Assembly: GCA_949752795.1 (NCBI GenBank)
Contig: OX457060.1
Span: forward strand, 2,460,501 to 2,524,500
Length of the DNA: 64,000 nt
Source of the DNA: Hyperoodon ampullatus
Lineage: Eukaryota; Chordata; Mammalia; Artiodactyla; Ziphiidae
Reading direction: 5' to 3'
The notes beneath the pieces were generated by a model that worked only from the letters and a program-made list of their open reading frames with translations, made no database searches and was not told the origin of the DNA. Of the stretch, positions 46,263 through 57,810 are shown one piece after another. The number at the start of each line of letters is the position of its first letter. Positions within the stretch are counted from its first letter, which is position 1. The position numbers were made by a program, and so were the translations under genes.

Positions 46263-46724
46263 CTGAACAAAAACAAGAGAGCCACTTTCCATCACGGGAG
46301 CATCATTTCTTAAAGAAGGTCAGTTTAACACCAGAAAAGGGACAAAGAAGGATCCTTTTTTTTCAGTGTAATGTGTTCGTCATCACAGTCCTGGAACAGC
46401 CTAAATATATGTTTTCCAAAAAGGGGAGGGGGACATAATCTCAGAATTTAAACACTTAAGAATTTAATCTTCATGAAAATTTCATCTTTGTGAAAATCTC
46501 ACTACATTACATGTATCTCTCTTATGTTCACACAGCTCTTTCACCTTTGCCTGATCCAGGTGTGGGAATAACTGATCTAATCTGCTCTAGAGGTGAAGGA
46601 CATTCCCCTTCTTATCTTGTACAACTCAACAAGACACTCACCTAGAGAGAACTGTGAAAGATTGGACACTCGCTATTTTTCAAACATTAGTCTATGATGA
46701 CTCAATATTTTGATAACAATATCA
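46260..46724. other. AT-rich intron stretch
   Basis: No repeat or motif recognised besides moderate AT richness. Confidence 0.55.
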
Positions 46725-46825
46725 ATAGTAATTGCTAACACTTATTAAGCATGTAGTACATGCAGGCATGGTCCTACCTAAGTGCATCACATGCATTAAC
46801 TCATCTAATCATCCCCACAACTGTT
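46725..46825 (-). mobile_element. MIR fragment, antisense
   Basis: GTAATTGCTAACACTTATTAAGC, GTGCATCACATGCATTAACTC and ATCTAATCATCCCCACAACTG match the antisense MIR 3' end. It abuts an LTR-like repeat on the right. Confidence 0.7.
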
Positions 46826-47192
46826 AGGGACTGGATTGCATCCCCACAAAATTCTAGTGTTGAAGCTCTAACCTCCATTGTGACAGGATTTGGAGGAAGG
46901 GCCTTTAACAAGGTGAGGAAAGTTAAATAAGTCATAAGGGTGGGGCTCTCACAAGAAGAGGAAGGAACACCAGAGCTCTCGCTCCACATAGGCACAGAGA
47001 AAAGGCCACCTGAGGACACAGTAAGAAGGTGCCATCTGCAAGCTGAGCAGAGAGATCTCACCAGAAACCAACCCTGCTGGCACCTTGACTTAGACTTCCA
47101 GCCTCCAGAACTGTGAGAAAACAAATGTCTGATGTTTAGGCGACCAGTCTGTGGTATTCTATTATGTCAGCCCAGGCACACGAATACAATAG
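46826..47192 (+). mobile_element. MaLR-like solo LTR (MLT/MST class)
   Basis: ACTGGATTGCATCCCCACAA AATTCTAGTGTTGAAGC, GGATTTGGAGGAAGGGCCTTT, CATAAGGGTGGGGCTCTCAC, AGAAACCAACCCTGCTGGCA and TTCCAGCCTCCAGAACTGTG, ending CTGTGGTATTCTATTATG, form a well-known mammalian LTR-like repeat in one piece. No internal retroviral region accompanies it. The exact subfamily is uncertain. Confidence 0.75.
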
Positions 47193-48444
47193 CAACCCTT
47201 TGGAGTATGTACTTTTGTCAACTCCTTTTTGCCAAGGAAGACCTTAAATCCCGGAATTGTGACCAGCTTGTCCAAGGCTGAGCAGAAATTGTGGTGCTTG
47301 GCCTTGTTCCAGAGTCCAAGCTGGTATCCATTAAGGCACCTGCCTTACACTGCGAATGGAGGGAGGCCCAAGTCTCTGCTCTTAAATCTAAGCCAGTAGG
47401 TCTGTCCCTCTGAGCCAGGGCACAAGGGCTGCCCGACAGCCCAGTGGGGCTGTTATGGTAGAAAGAGAATAAATATAAAGCCCTGGGCTCAGCGCTGGGC
47501 ACAAAGTAGGCAAGGGCTCAAGAGATGCTAATGGGATCTGATGAACAAACACACAAAGAGTACATTGACATCTCTTTGTCTTCAGCTTAATGTGTGTAAC
47601 CATGTTCCTAGAACAGCTTAAGTATATTTTTTTCAAAGAGGAGCAGTTAGCCTAATCAAATGAGTAAACATGAGCAGAATGAATCACTGTGAGGTTCTAT
47701 AAATTGTGTCTTGAAGTGGTAACAGCCCTAATAAGAGCAACCACAGTAAATGAATGTGCCATTAGGCTGAAAACAGAACTGCTCATACCAGAAGACGCCT
47801 GCCCCTACCCCCCTTATTGCTAATGGATACTGGCTGGGGTGACCATGACAGATACGTGGTACAAGGGTTCAGGTGTCCAGATTCATGTGATTTGTACTTG
47901 TATTACTCACAGGGATTTGTGTGTACAATAATCCTCCCCAAACACAGATTCTCTTTTTATGGAATTCTGGTATCCCTGGATTTACTTCTGTATACTTTGA
48001 GAATTTCTGTTCCAGGTTACTCAGGTTTTGAGTCACTGCTGTTGGGAATACTTTAGAAATAGAGGAATTGGCAGTAGGAGAAAAGAAGGTGAGTGCAAGG
48101 CAGAGCAGTGGGCAGTGCTCACAAAGCTGTCTTGGAGGAAGACCTGGGTGCCCTCCTATGTCCCAGTCTGCTCTGGGAAGGGTATTGTGATGTGCCTTCC
48201 CTTGGATCAGAGTTTGAGGCCAGGGGCTGAGGAACTCTAGCTGTCTCTCCCACCATGTTTGCAGGCAGGCTGAGGAATTAGACACCTACGGAGGTCTTCT
48301 GAGTCAGGGTCCAAGTAGCAGGTGACATAAGTCACATAAATCAGAAAGGCTCTGAATATTTGATTAGAGGACAAGATAGGGCCATAAAAGTGAATCAGTG
48401 TGTGCATTTACTGACCCAGAGTGAGAAAATTACAAATGCCTTTT
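47193..48444. other. Intron stretch, nothing recognised
   Basis: Unique-looking DNA between the LTR and CHR copy 5. Confidence 0.55.
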
Positions 48445-48462
48445 CAAAACTGTGGAGAGGGA

Positions 48463-48665
48463 GGGCTTCCCTGGTGGCGCAGTGGTTGCGAGTCCGCTTG
48501 CCGATGCAGGGGGCATGGGTTCGTGCCCCGGTCCAGGAGGATCCCGCGTGCCTCGGAGAGGCTGGGCCCGTGAGCCATGGCCGCTGGGCCTGCGTGTCCG
48601 GAGCCTGTGCTCCGCAGAGGGAGAGGCCACAACAGTGAGAGGCCCGCATACCGCAAAAAACAAAA
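48463..48665 (+). mobile_element. CHR-type SINE (copy 5)
   Basis: A full-length copy with A box TGGCGCAGTGG, B box GGGTTCGTGCC and a short A/CAAAA tail. An 18-bp target duplication with one mismatch (48445-48462 and 48666-48683) begins CAAAACTGTGGAG. The body carries several private changes, such as CTTGCCGATG and CTCGGAGAGG, that set it apart from copies 2 and 3. Confidence 0.95.
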
Positions 48666-48683
48666 CAAAACTGTGGAGGGGGA

Positions 48684-51600
48684 GATTCTGAAAGTGTTTT
48701 TAGCAAATGGGAGCTAGTAAATGGGAATTACTAACATGGGAATCATAAATTATTACTTTAATTTATACAGCATGTTATTGATATTCTTTTTGTGTCTGAC
48801 ATTTTAAGAAAAGTGACTTTTTGTTTTTATTAAAGGTACACATTTCTACTAACATTTCACAAAAGAAAAAAAAAGTATAATGAGGAAAGAAAAAATGACT
48901 CAAAAAAGTCAGAAACTATAATTGTTAACGTTAGGTCAACAGCACTTTAGATATGTCTCTATAATCTATCTTCACCATAGCTAGAAAGATAGATGAAGAG
49001 TCAGAACTAATTTTAGAAAAATGTGATAACGGTAATCTTGAAAACATTAATTTTGTTTAAATGTAACTGAAGAAAAAGAAACTAATGTAAAATGGAGGAA
49101 ATTGCTACATTTGATAAATGTTTCTTCACCAGAAAATATATTTCCTGAAATATTCTCTTAAGATCAAGAAAGAATATTATCAAAAAAATGTGATTTGACT
49201 CATTATTCTAAACTTCATATTTCAATTTTAAATAGTAACTATTAACCTCTTTCTGTTATAAGGTTGGCATATACATTGTATATATATTGTATTTCTTTCC
49301 CTTTCCCTGCCTCTTAATTTTCATTAATTAAAAATTTTTTTCTTTAATATTAGAGTTTATAACAACTTCAGAATGTTTTCATTTTATTTCTATATTTAAA
49401 AGACTATAACAACTCCCAGTTGCTTCATCACAATTACTCTGTACTGAATTCATCATTTAGATTTATCTCTTGGTTGATTGAATTTCATTATCAAGTAGCT
49501 TTTCCCCCTGGAAGGACTCTCTGTTACCTGAGGTTCTACATCTCTGAGAACATCTGCCTGCAAATGGAAGGTGGCTATAGACAGGACTGGGGCTCACCTG
49601 GGCCTCCCCTGAGAGGTGACCGGCTGAGCATTTCCTTCCCTTTGAAGTTCAGGAACTTCACCAGACTATGCCTTTGACTCTGCTGATAATTCCTTCACTT
49701 TTAGGAAATTTCTTTCTGTTGGGTCTCTGAATGCTGAATACCGTTTTCTTTTTTTTTTTTTTTTTTCTTTTTTTGGCTCAGGCTTCTAATTTAGGAATAC
49801 CAGTTGTCCTCCATAGATTACTTTGAGGCTTTTCTTTGCTCAGCACTTATTTTTTATGTATTTACTCTGTCAGTAGTTCAGTCTTAAACTGTATCAATTC
49901 TGTAGCCTTTTCTGCTTTAGTTATTTGCTTTATAATGTTACTTTCATCCATAACTTGTGTCTTTAACTCTGCCATCTCCCTTTCTAACTGTTTTCAGTTG
50001 TTTTATCGTCTGGTTTTGAGCTTGTGTTATTGAGTTCTTCTGGAAATGAATCCTTATGGATACTTTTCTTCTAGTTCTTGGACTGTATTTTCTTCCATAC
50101 TGAGTTCTTTTCCTGTTTTCTTTTCATGCTATGTTTCTATATTTATTTCCTATTTTTTACACAATTGGTAATGAGTTTGCATATGTGCCTTGCCCTTCAT
50201 TTCTTTTCATATAGTTCACACTCCCCAAGGGCAGCTCTGGGCAGACCTCCTGTTTCTCTTCCCCACTTGACTTGGCCTTAGGCCCGTTTGTCTTCACACC
50301 TGAGCCACAGTTTAAGCGCCTGGTTATTCCTCCCTCCACCTTTCTGTCCCTGTGGGAGGAGGAAAGCTCAGCCAGGTCTGTGCACCGTCTTTGATAGAGG
50401 CACAATATCTACTCTCTATCAGTGTTTCCAACTAGGGTTGGTCTTCCTCAGCTTTGGAGTGGTGGGTAAAACCTTGGCACCCTGTTTCAAGGTGGAGCCC
50501 TGAAGCTTCTCCTTCTGTAAGGGTATTAGCCCTGAAAAGAAAAAAAAAAAAATTAAATACCCTTTTAGCCTATTCCTTTCCAACTCTACACATGAGGAGG
50601 TCTGGAGAGAATTCTCAGAACTCTAACTCACCAGTTGCACTGAACTGGCCCCAGAGACCTGCGTGGTCTGCCTGACTCACCCCTCGCCCCTGTGCAAACC
50701 ACCTTCACCCTTGCCGACCACCCCTCCTGCCGGCCTGCCTTTGCTCCTTGCCCCGCCTCATTCTCTAAGTCAGACCTCAGCTCAGATGTCCCAACCTCAA
50801 GGAGCCCTCAGGGACCCCTCACACAGGCCATGCCTCTGCTGTTCACACAGCTCTCCACTCCCAACGGTGAGAATCCCTCTTCTTCTCTGAGTCGAGGTGT
50901 GAGGTTAAACTCCCGCAGGACATCTACTGGTGGGTAAGTCTGGAAGCCGGCCCCTTTCCAGGGCTGTTTATCTTAGTTATCCGTTTCTCCCCATGATTCC
51001 CTCAGCCTCCACTTTTTCTAGCTGCATTTTGGAAACTTTAATCTCAGGTCACCTGTGAGAGAAAATCGCCTGTCCTTTTTCATTTGTTTTTTTTTTTAAA
51101 GGTCATCCAATAAATGAGCTCAATGTTGGGACCTCACATGAGAGGTCTTAGAAGCCTGTGATTTATGGTGGCCTTAGAAGCCTGTGATTTATGGTGCCGG
51201 GACATTAGCACAGCACCTGAGGGCTGGTCCGGGGGATGAGGGGCGGCCCCGCAGTGAAAATGAAGGTTGGAAGCTGCTCTCGGGCCCTGGCTCCACAGAA
51301 TCTCTCTTTTTGAGCTGCAAGCTTGTGGGAGCTTGGTAATGCCTTTGAGAGAGGCAGCCCCATGCAGCACGCTGGGCTCCAAGCTTCCCTCTGGTTCCAG
51401 GACTACGTTGCCCAAAGTTCTGGCCAGTGTTCTGGATGAGAGTTTGTTTGTATTCTTAGTTAAATCAAGACAGACATCCCGCAAGTGTTGACTGAGCATC
51501 TACTTGGTGCCAGGCAGTGTCTGAGGCTTTGAGCACAAGCACAGAATGGTCCTGCCCCAGTGGAGGGAACTTTAGTCGCACTAGGGTTGCCAAGTAAATG

Positions 51601-52769
51601 CCCTCTGCAGTCACTTCTTATAGGAAACAGTGTCTAGAGTCAGATGGGGACAATGTGGAGCCTTGTCCCTCCCTGTCTGCGCTGTGAGCTCCTGGAGGAC
51701 AGACCTGTCTTTTCACCCCCACCTGCAATGAGACAGCGGATGGAAGGGAACCTCACAGAACTTCTTCTTCCCTTCTCTTCCCCGAACACTCAAATCCCAT
51801 CCCTCCTCACCTACATCACCCTGGCCCTGCTGTTGTGGCCCCTGAGTACCACTGTTGAGAGGTGTGCTTCCGGCCCTGTCTGGGGATTTCTACCTCTTGT
51901 TTCTCACCCGGATTTGGAGCTGACCAGTGGAGTCACCCCTCCCTCGTTCCCCTAGGCCTTGGCCCCATGTCCGTTCCTGAAAGCCTTTCCCCAGATTGTA
52001 CTTGTTCCTGACAGGCATCTCGAGGTCCAAAAGGATGCCTGCCTGGCCAGAAGGGTGCTGTACCCTGCCCTCCATGGCCAGGGTGCCTATCTGCAGTTCT
52101 TGCTCTGACTCTTTGGAAGCTACAGCAGCATAGGCTACTGGTTGCCCTTGCTGCCAAAGAACTTGCTGGGAAGCCATCCAGCCTCATCCGGATGCCAGGT
52201 GGGTAAGACCTGGGGAAACAGATAGATCTAATCCTGGCCTCGGAGGGGACAGCTAAATTGTCAAGCAGCACACTAATGGGGCCTGCTGACTGCACAGGTA
52301 TCTCTGGGTTATAAATGCCCATCACCAGAGAGCCTCCTAAGTCACACAGAGGACAAGCTTATGATCCAGAAAATAAAGAACTAGAACAAGATCAGCTCGT
52401 GACAGGGAGCAATTGATTGGGAATGGGAGAGAGCTTGGCCTGGGAGCTCGGAACTCCATAAACCACGGAGCTCAGTGCTTCCCGAGGGGATGTGCTGACC
52501 ACAGCACAGGGGGCCTGGGGAGCTGTGACAGAGCTCTGAAGGGCTGTGCAGTGGGAACCTGGAGCACAGATGGATCTGGGTTCCCTGCACCTCCCCAGTT
52601 GATTTCCCTCATTGCTCACAGCGTGATCTCCCTCCAGCTAAGTTCTGATCATGAGACTCTCCTGTAAAATAAAAGACTTCAGGGACTCCTCCACACCCCG
52701 CCGTTCAGGGTTCTGTGAGATCCTGGGTTTGATTAGCTTTCCAGCCACATTTGATGCCTTGGGTCCCCT
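48684..52769. other. AT-rich, partly LINE-like intron stretch
   Basis: 48684-50220 is AT-rich. The part after the T-run at 49748-49766 looks like antisense LINE sequence (TTTCTAACTGTTTTCAGTTG, ATTGAGTTCTTCTGGAAATG), but I cannot place it. 50690-50940 may be an L2 piece. 50940-52769 looks unique apart from a short duplication. Confidence 0.45.
51147..51196. repeat. Tandem duplication, 26-bp period
   Basis: CTTAGAAGCCTGTGATTTAT and the following GGTG occur at 51147-51170 and 51173-51196, identical, separated by GC. Confidence 0.95.
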
Positions 52770-53180
52770 CAACTGTGACACACATTTTCATCTCTGGGCC
52801 TTTGTACAAGCCATTGATTCCTTTTACCTTGAAGGCCATCCTTCCCCACCTTCTGCTCATTTGGATTTCTGTCACTGATGCTTCAGGTTTTAGTCCAGAT
52901 GCCACTTCTTCCATGAAGCCCTCCAGGTTTAGGTGGCCCTTCCATATGCAGTCTGTGCATACTCTGTCATAGAACTTTTCAAAGAATAACGTTTTTGCAT
53001 TTTTCTCTGCTTGCTTGTCCATCTCCCCACCAAAACCTTGGCTGGGCGGGGGGGTTGGACAAGGATAGTTTCTTATTTATCATTTTATCCCTAGGGAATG
53101 GTGCAGTGTCTAGCACATGGAGGATATTTGTTGAACAAATGAATGAATGAATAAATAAATGAATGATATAAAAATAAATG
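52770..53180 (+). mobile_element. L2 3' portion
   Basis: Sense L2 3' end: ATCTCTGGGCCTTTGTACA, CAGATGCCACTTCTTCCATG AAGCCCTCCAGG, GTCATAGAACTTTTCAAAG and TGGTGCAGTGTCTAGCACATGG. It ends GAACAAATGAATGAATGAATAAAT. The 350 bp after it (53181-53520) also look L2-like (CTCCGGGAAAGCCTCCCTGA) but weaker. Confidence 0.82.
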
Positions 53181-53524
53181 AAGTAACATGACAAAGCGGG
53201 GAAAAATGTTGGCCCTCCTGGGACATCCTCTCTCCCTGTCTGCCTTGCTTCTTACGCCTCTACAGCAGTCTTCTGAGGCTTCAGAGATACAGTCATCACA
53301 GGATCTTAAGCTGCGTCTTCAACTACTGCTGTTTCATGCCTGGGAATGTGTTTGCTGCTTACAGTCCTTTCAGACTTCTCAGTCACCTTCCTCCGGGAAA
53401 GCCTCCCTGAATCTCTTGTGGGCCTCCCCCAACCTCTGGCGTTCACATTGCTCTTTGCATAGCTATGTCTTAGCCTGTATCTTGTTGCATTTTCGTTGTA
53501 TATTTTTTGTCCCATATTTAAATT

Positions 53525-54508
53525 TTTTTAAATTTTGAGATAATTATAGATTCTTATGCACTTGTAAGGAATGATACAGAGAGACCCATGTGCCCTTCAT
53601 CCAGTTCCCCCAAGTGGTAACATCTTGCATAACTATAGTGCAATATCACAATGAGGAGGTTGACACTGATACAATCCATTGACCTTATTCGGATTTCACC
53701 AGTTTTACATGCACTCACTGTGTGCATGGGTGTGTGTGTGATTAGATCTATTCATTTTAATCACACGTATAGAATTGTATGACCATCACCATAGTCAATA
53801 TGCAGAGAGTTTATCACAGGCGTCCCTAGAGATACCCTTTTAGAACCATAGCCAACTCCTTTTCTCTTCTTCCTGCATCACTGGCAACCAACCTGGTCTC
53901 CATCCTTATAATTTTGTCTTTTCAAGAATGCCATATAAATGGACTTATGTAGTATGTAACCTTTAGAGACTGGCTTTTTTTTCACTCAGCATTATTCCAT
54001 TGAGATTCATCCAAGTTGTGTGTATCAGATATTTCTTTTCATTGCTGATTAGTGTTCCATGGTGTTGATGTACAGTCAGCTCTCCGTATCTATGGATTCC
54101 ACATATGGAGGTTCAGCTATTTATGGATCAAAAATATTTGGAAAAAAATTCCAGAAAGTTCCCAAAAGAAAAACTCGAATTTTCCATGTACCAGCAACTA
54201 TTTACATAACATTTACATCGTATTAGGTATTATAAGTAACTAGAGATAATTTGAAGTATATAAGAGGATGTGTGTAGGTTATATGCAAATACTAGGCCAT
54301 TTTATATAAGGGACTTGAGCATCCACACATTTTTCTGTCCTTGGTGGTCCTGGAACCAATCCTCTGAGGGTTGACCATACTGTAGTTTATTTAACCATTC
54401 ACCCGTTAAGAGAGATCCGGGTTTTTTCCAATTTTGGGCAATTATGAACAAAGCTGCTGTGAACATTCATGTACAGGTTTTTGTGTAAACATAAGTTTTC
54501 ATTTTTCT
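53525..54508 (-). mobile_element. L1 3' portion, antisense, split by a Tigger-type MITE
   Basis: Antisense L1 3' sequence, including TAACATCTTGCATAACTATAG, GATTTCACCAGTTTTACATGC, GAGACTGGCTTTTTTTTCAC and AAGCTGCTGTGAACATTCAT. It is interrupted at 54073-54382 by a DNA transposon and resumes in register (TAGTTTATTTAACCATTCACC). Coding capacity is lost. Confidence 0.85.
54073..54382. mobile_element. Tigger/pogo-type non-autonomous DNA transposon (MER44/MER8-like)
   Basis: A 310-bp element starting CAGTCAGCTCTCCGTATC and ending GAGGGTTGACCATACTG. Imperfect terminal inverted repeats are visible, and the element is flanked by TA dinucleotides at 54071-54072 and 54383-54384, the expected target duplication. 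Internal motifs TATTTACATAACATTTACAT and TATATGCAAATACTAGGCCA match the family as remembered. The family is known to be mobilised by pogo-like transposases, and this copy encodes none. The exact subfamily name is uncertain. Confidence 0.85.
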
Positions 54509-55020
54509 ACAGATGGCCGACAAGCACATGAAAAGGTGCTCGACATCATTAGCCATTAGGGACATACCAATAAAAACCACAATGAGGGCTTCCCTGGTGG
54601 CGCAGTGGTTGAGAGTCCACCTGCCGATGCAGGGAACATGGGTTTGTGCCCCGGTCCGGGAAGATCCCACATGCCACGGAGCGGCTGGGTCCATGAGCCA
54701 TGGCCGCCGAGCCTGCGTGTCTGGAGCCTGTGTTCCGCAATGGGAGTGGCCACAATGGTGAGAGGCCTGTGTACTGCAAAAAACAAAAACAAACAAACAA
54801 AAAAACACAATGAGATACCACTATACACCTCTCAACATAGCTAAAATTAAAAATAATGACAACACCAAATGCTGGCAAGGATGTGGAGAAACTGCATCAT
54901 ACGTTGCCAGTGGGAATGGAGGATGGTACAGTCACTCTGGCAAAGAATATCACAGTTTCTTACAAAACTATGCACGTGCTTATCATATGACCCAGCAATT
55001 GCACTCTTGGGCATTTTAAC
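54509..55020 (+). mobile_element. L1 ORF2/3' fragment, sense, split by CHR copy 6
   Basis: Sense L1: GGCCGACAAGCACATGAAAA, ATAAAAACCACAATGAGATACC (split by the SINE), GGCAAGGATGTGGAGAAACTG, GTACAGTCACTCTGGCAAAG and ATATGACCCAGCAATTGCACT. These correspond to the 3' part of ORF2. It abuts the antisense L1 on its left, giving two L1s in opposite orientation. It is non-functional. Confidence 0.88.
54587..54800 (+). mobile_element. CHR-type SINE (copy 6), inside a sense L1
   Basis: A recognisable CHR SINE with many CpG-to-TpG changes. Its B box is GGGTTTGTGCC and its body GGCTGGGTCCATGAG, and it has an A-rich tail with C. It interrupts L1 ORF2/3' sequence at the well-known ACAATGAG site, duplicated as about 54572-54586 and 54801-54814. 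L1 sequence continues immediately on the other side. The decay suggests an older insertion than copies 1-3. Confidence 0.95.
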
Positions 55021-55079
55021 TGTATATTAAAGCAAGTTTGAAAAAATACATAATTCATATCCATAATAAAAAAAGCAGA

Positions 55080-55160
55080 AATACGAATAAACATAAAGGA
55101 AATAATCTCCTGTAATCTTGCCATAACTACTTGACATACCTACTGCTAATATTTTGATGT

Positions 55161-55197
<37 letters not shown>

Positions 55198-56075
55198 TTC
55201 TTTCATCAAAAATGGTGGCGTATACTTTTCTGACTTCTTTTTTTTTTTTTAACAATATAGTGTTTCCCCCCTCCATATCAATGGGTGCCTACGTTATCAT
55301 GTTAACACTTGCCTTATATTAAGCTTGGTGACTTATTTCACTAAACTGAGACATCTAGGTTATTTTCATTTTTTTCTCCTGCTGTTATAAACAATACTTA
55401 ATGAAATTCCTTATTCACATAGTTTTGATAACTTAATGGATGATATTCTCAAGATAAGTTTCAATATGTAGAATTTTTGGATCAAAATTTTTCCCATTTT
55501 TAAGGTTTTTGATAAAATTCCCAACTGCCATTCAGGCACGTTGCACAGATGTACCCTTTATATCCTGGCTGCTCATGAGTGAGCCCTGACTGTCTCCAGC
55601 AAGGGCCATTATAATTCTTCTTATTCTATGTTAGTCTGACAGCTGAAAATGATGTCTTAGCTATTTTATTTTAGATTTTTAAATTTGACTGCCAGATGGA
55701 CTACATATTTGTTTGGATTTCTTCTATTGTGAATCAACCATTTTTATTTTTTATCCATTTATCTATTGATTGGAAAGATATGACCTTGGCCATCTGTATT
55801 TCATTTTTCCTAAATTTGTAATTAGATTTAGAACAGTATTTTTTCAGCAAACCTTAAAATTTTATGTAGTTCAGTCTATCAGTGTTTCTCCTAAGTGCTT
55901 TTCCTTTTGGTTCCTTCTTTGAAAGTTCTTCCTCACTCTAAAGTTATACAAATATTCATCTGTGCTTTACCATATCACTTTTATGACTCAATTTTTCATT
56001 TAAATATTTAATCCAGCAGGGATTCATTTGGAGGATTTGGTATAAAGTAGGGATTTAACTTGTTTTCCTGTAGCT
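55080..56075 (-). mobile_element. Ancient L1/HAL1-like fragment, antisense
   Basis: Weakly conserved antisense LINE sequence: TATTTTGATGTATTTTGTGTG, CTCCATATCAATGGGTGCC, CTGCTGTTATAAACAATAC, TTAAGGTTTTTGATAAAATTCCC, AAATATTTAATCCAGCAGGG and GGTATAAAGTAGGGATTTAAC. A GT microsatellite at 55164-55195 sits within it. Family placement is approximate. Confidence 0.65.
55164..55195. repeat. (GT)n microsatellite within an old LINE
   Basis: About 16 GT units; the flanks are antisense LINE sequence. Confidence 0.96.
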
Positions 56076-57669
56076 AACTTGTGTCTCTGCTTGGTTCCCT
56101 CAGTAATTCACTCTTTCCCCCAACTGGAAAGGTCATCTTCATCACGGCCCACATCCTTCTCTGCCCTCAGGTCTGTTCTGTGTCGCCAAGATGTCTGAAG
56201 CCACCTTATTCAACCTGTGAGCAGCCTGCTTTCTCTCTTCAACATTATCTTTATTATTTTGCATGATGCATCTAGGGCCCCTTTTGCTGACTTTGCCTGT
56301 TGAGCCCATCTGTCTGTATACACAGGCCTTTATCTTCAGCTCGGTAACATTTTATTACATTATATCTTTCATTTCTCTTCTGCCTCATTTGTTGTGGATT
56401 CTATTTTAAGAATCCTCATTATCTACATGTGTTCTTCATTCTCTATTTGCCAAATCTGTCACCTTCTGCCATATTGTCTGAATTTCTTTCACATTTGTTT
56501 TCTGTGTTATTGACTTGATATCCTGAAGCTTGAATGCTACTCTTCCCTGCCTACAAAGTGGCTTTGTTTCCGCTATTGCATTTTCAGTTTCCTTGCTATC
56601 CTCTCATTTTGAATGCATCCTCCTTTTCATCTCATCGTGCTGATAGCCCCGTCTTGTGATTTTCTGTTCCTCTGTCTTAGAAGCCAAGCTTCTTGTACAC
56701 TCCTGAAAAAAGTAAACGGTTTCCTGAACTTTTCTTCTGAATTCTGCAGTATCTCACTTTTAGAGGCATGCTCTTCCTCTGGCTGTACAGAATGATGTTC
56801 CCATTCTTGTGGTATGTGGTGTTTTCCCTTGTAATTGAAAGCATGATAGACTTTGGTGAAACTTGGTGAGGTTCCACAAACTGGGTGAGAGACCTGTCCT
56901 GAAAACCTACGTCCATTCGATTCTGGGGGAGGCCTGTCTTGGGACTCGTGTCTGCCCAATTCCAGGGTGATTTCATTCCCCTCTCAGCACCAGCTGGGGA
57001 GATGGATGTGTCCACTTTCTCACATCTAAAATGCTTCCATGATGCATCTCTCCCCTGCTCAGCTGGCACATTCCTTTGACCTGCAACCTCTGGTTCTTTG
57101 GTTGTTCTAGTCTGATGGGATAGGTGAAAAGTATGATCTCCTGCCTGCATCACTTCTGGGCATGACTCTCCTTACCCTTTCCCAAAAGTGCTCTTGCCCT
57201 CAGACCACAGCTCTCAGATGCATGATGTTACTTGTAGACCTTAGATAGCTATGTTGTATCTCTGGGAAGGGAAGAGAGTGTGGGGAGCAAGGTGGTGAAA
57301 TGGAAACTTCCTTGACTCCCAGCATAGCCCAGTTCCTCACCGGTAGGAAGTAGCCTTGGATCACTGGGGCAGGGACAGTGCGTGGATCTTATTACTTTTT
57401 TGCTAAGGCGGCCCTCTGTTTCAGGCAGCAGAGTCAGGGTGTGCCTGTCCCAAGCCCCAGCACATTTTCTCAATCCAGCCCAGATGCAGAGCCTCCCTTC
57501 CCCCATCCTGACACCGGATTATCTGATTATCTGTCAGTATTAGATTGAAGAAATGTTGTTGTGAGCTTTCAACATTCCTCTGACATGCTAATAATTTTAC
57601 TGAAAAATTGGGCATGCCTTGGGCTGCTCTCCCCATTTTGAACCAGAAAATCTTCTTAATATAGTGTGT
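56076..57669. other. T-rich stretch of LINE-like character
   Basis: 56340-56960 is T-rich with phrases like those of an antisense LINE ORF1/5' region, similar in style to 49750-50150. The 158-codon minus-strand frame at 56677-57153 may be a remnant of such an element. Not assignable by eye. Confidence 0.4.
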
Positions 57670-57810
57670 TCAATCATTTATTTATCTGTCTACACCCTCC
57701 TCCCCTCATTCGTCTGTCAGTTTTTGGTAAGAGTTATAATTCACCACTACATCAACAGTATCTAACAGAGTCTTGTGCATAGTGTTTAATAAATTTTTTT
57801 TTTTGAATTA
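57670..57810 (+). mobile_element. Short L2 3' end
   Basis: CATTTATTTATCTGTCTACACCC is followed by ATCAACAGTATCTAACAGAG and CTTGTGCATAGTGTTTAATAAA, then a T-run. This is compatible with the last 140 bp of an L2. Confidence 0.6.

Noticed and set aside
56677..57153. 158-codon minus-strand frame
   Set aside because: Not similar to any protein I recognise and embedded in T-rich LINE-like sequence. More likely an element remnant than a gene.
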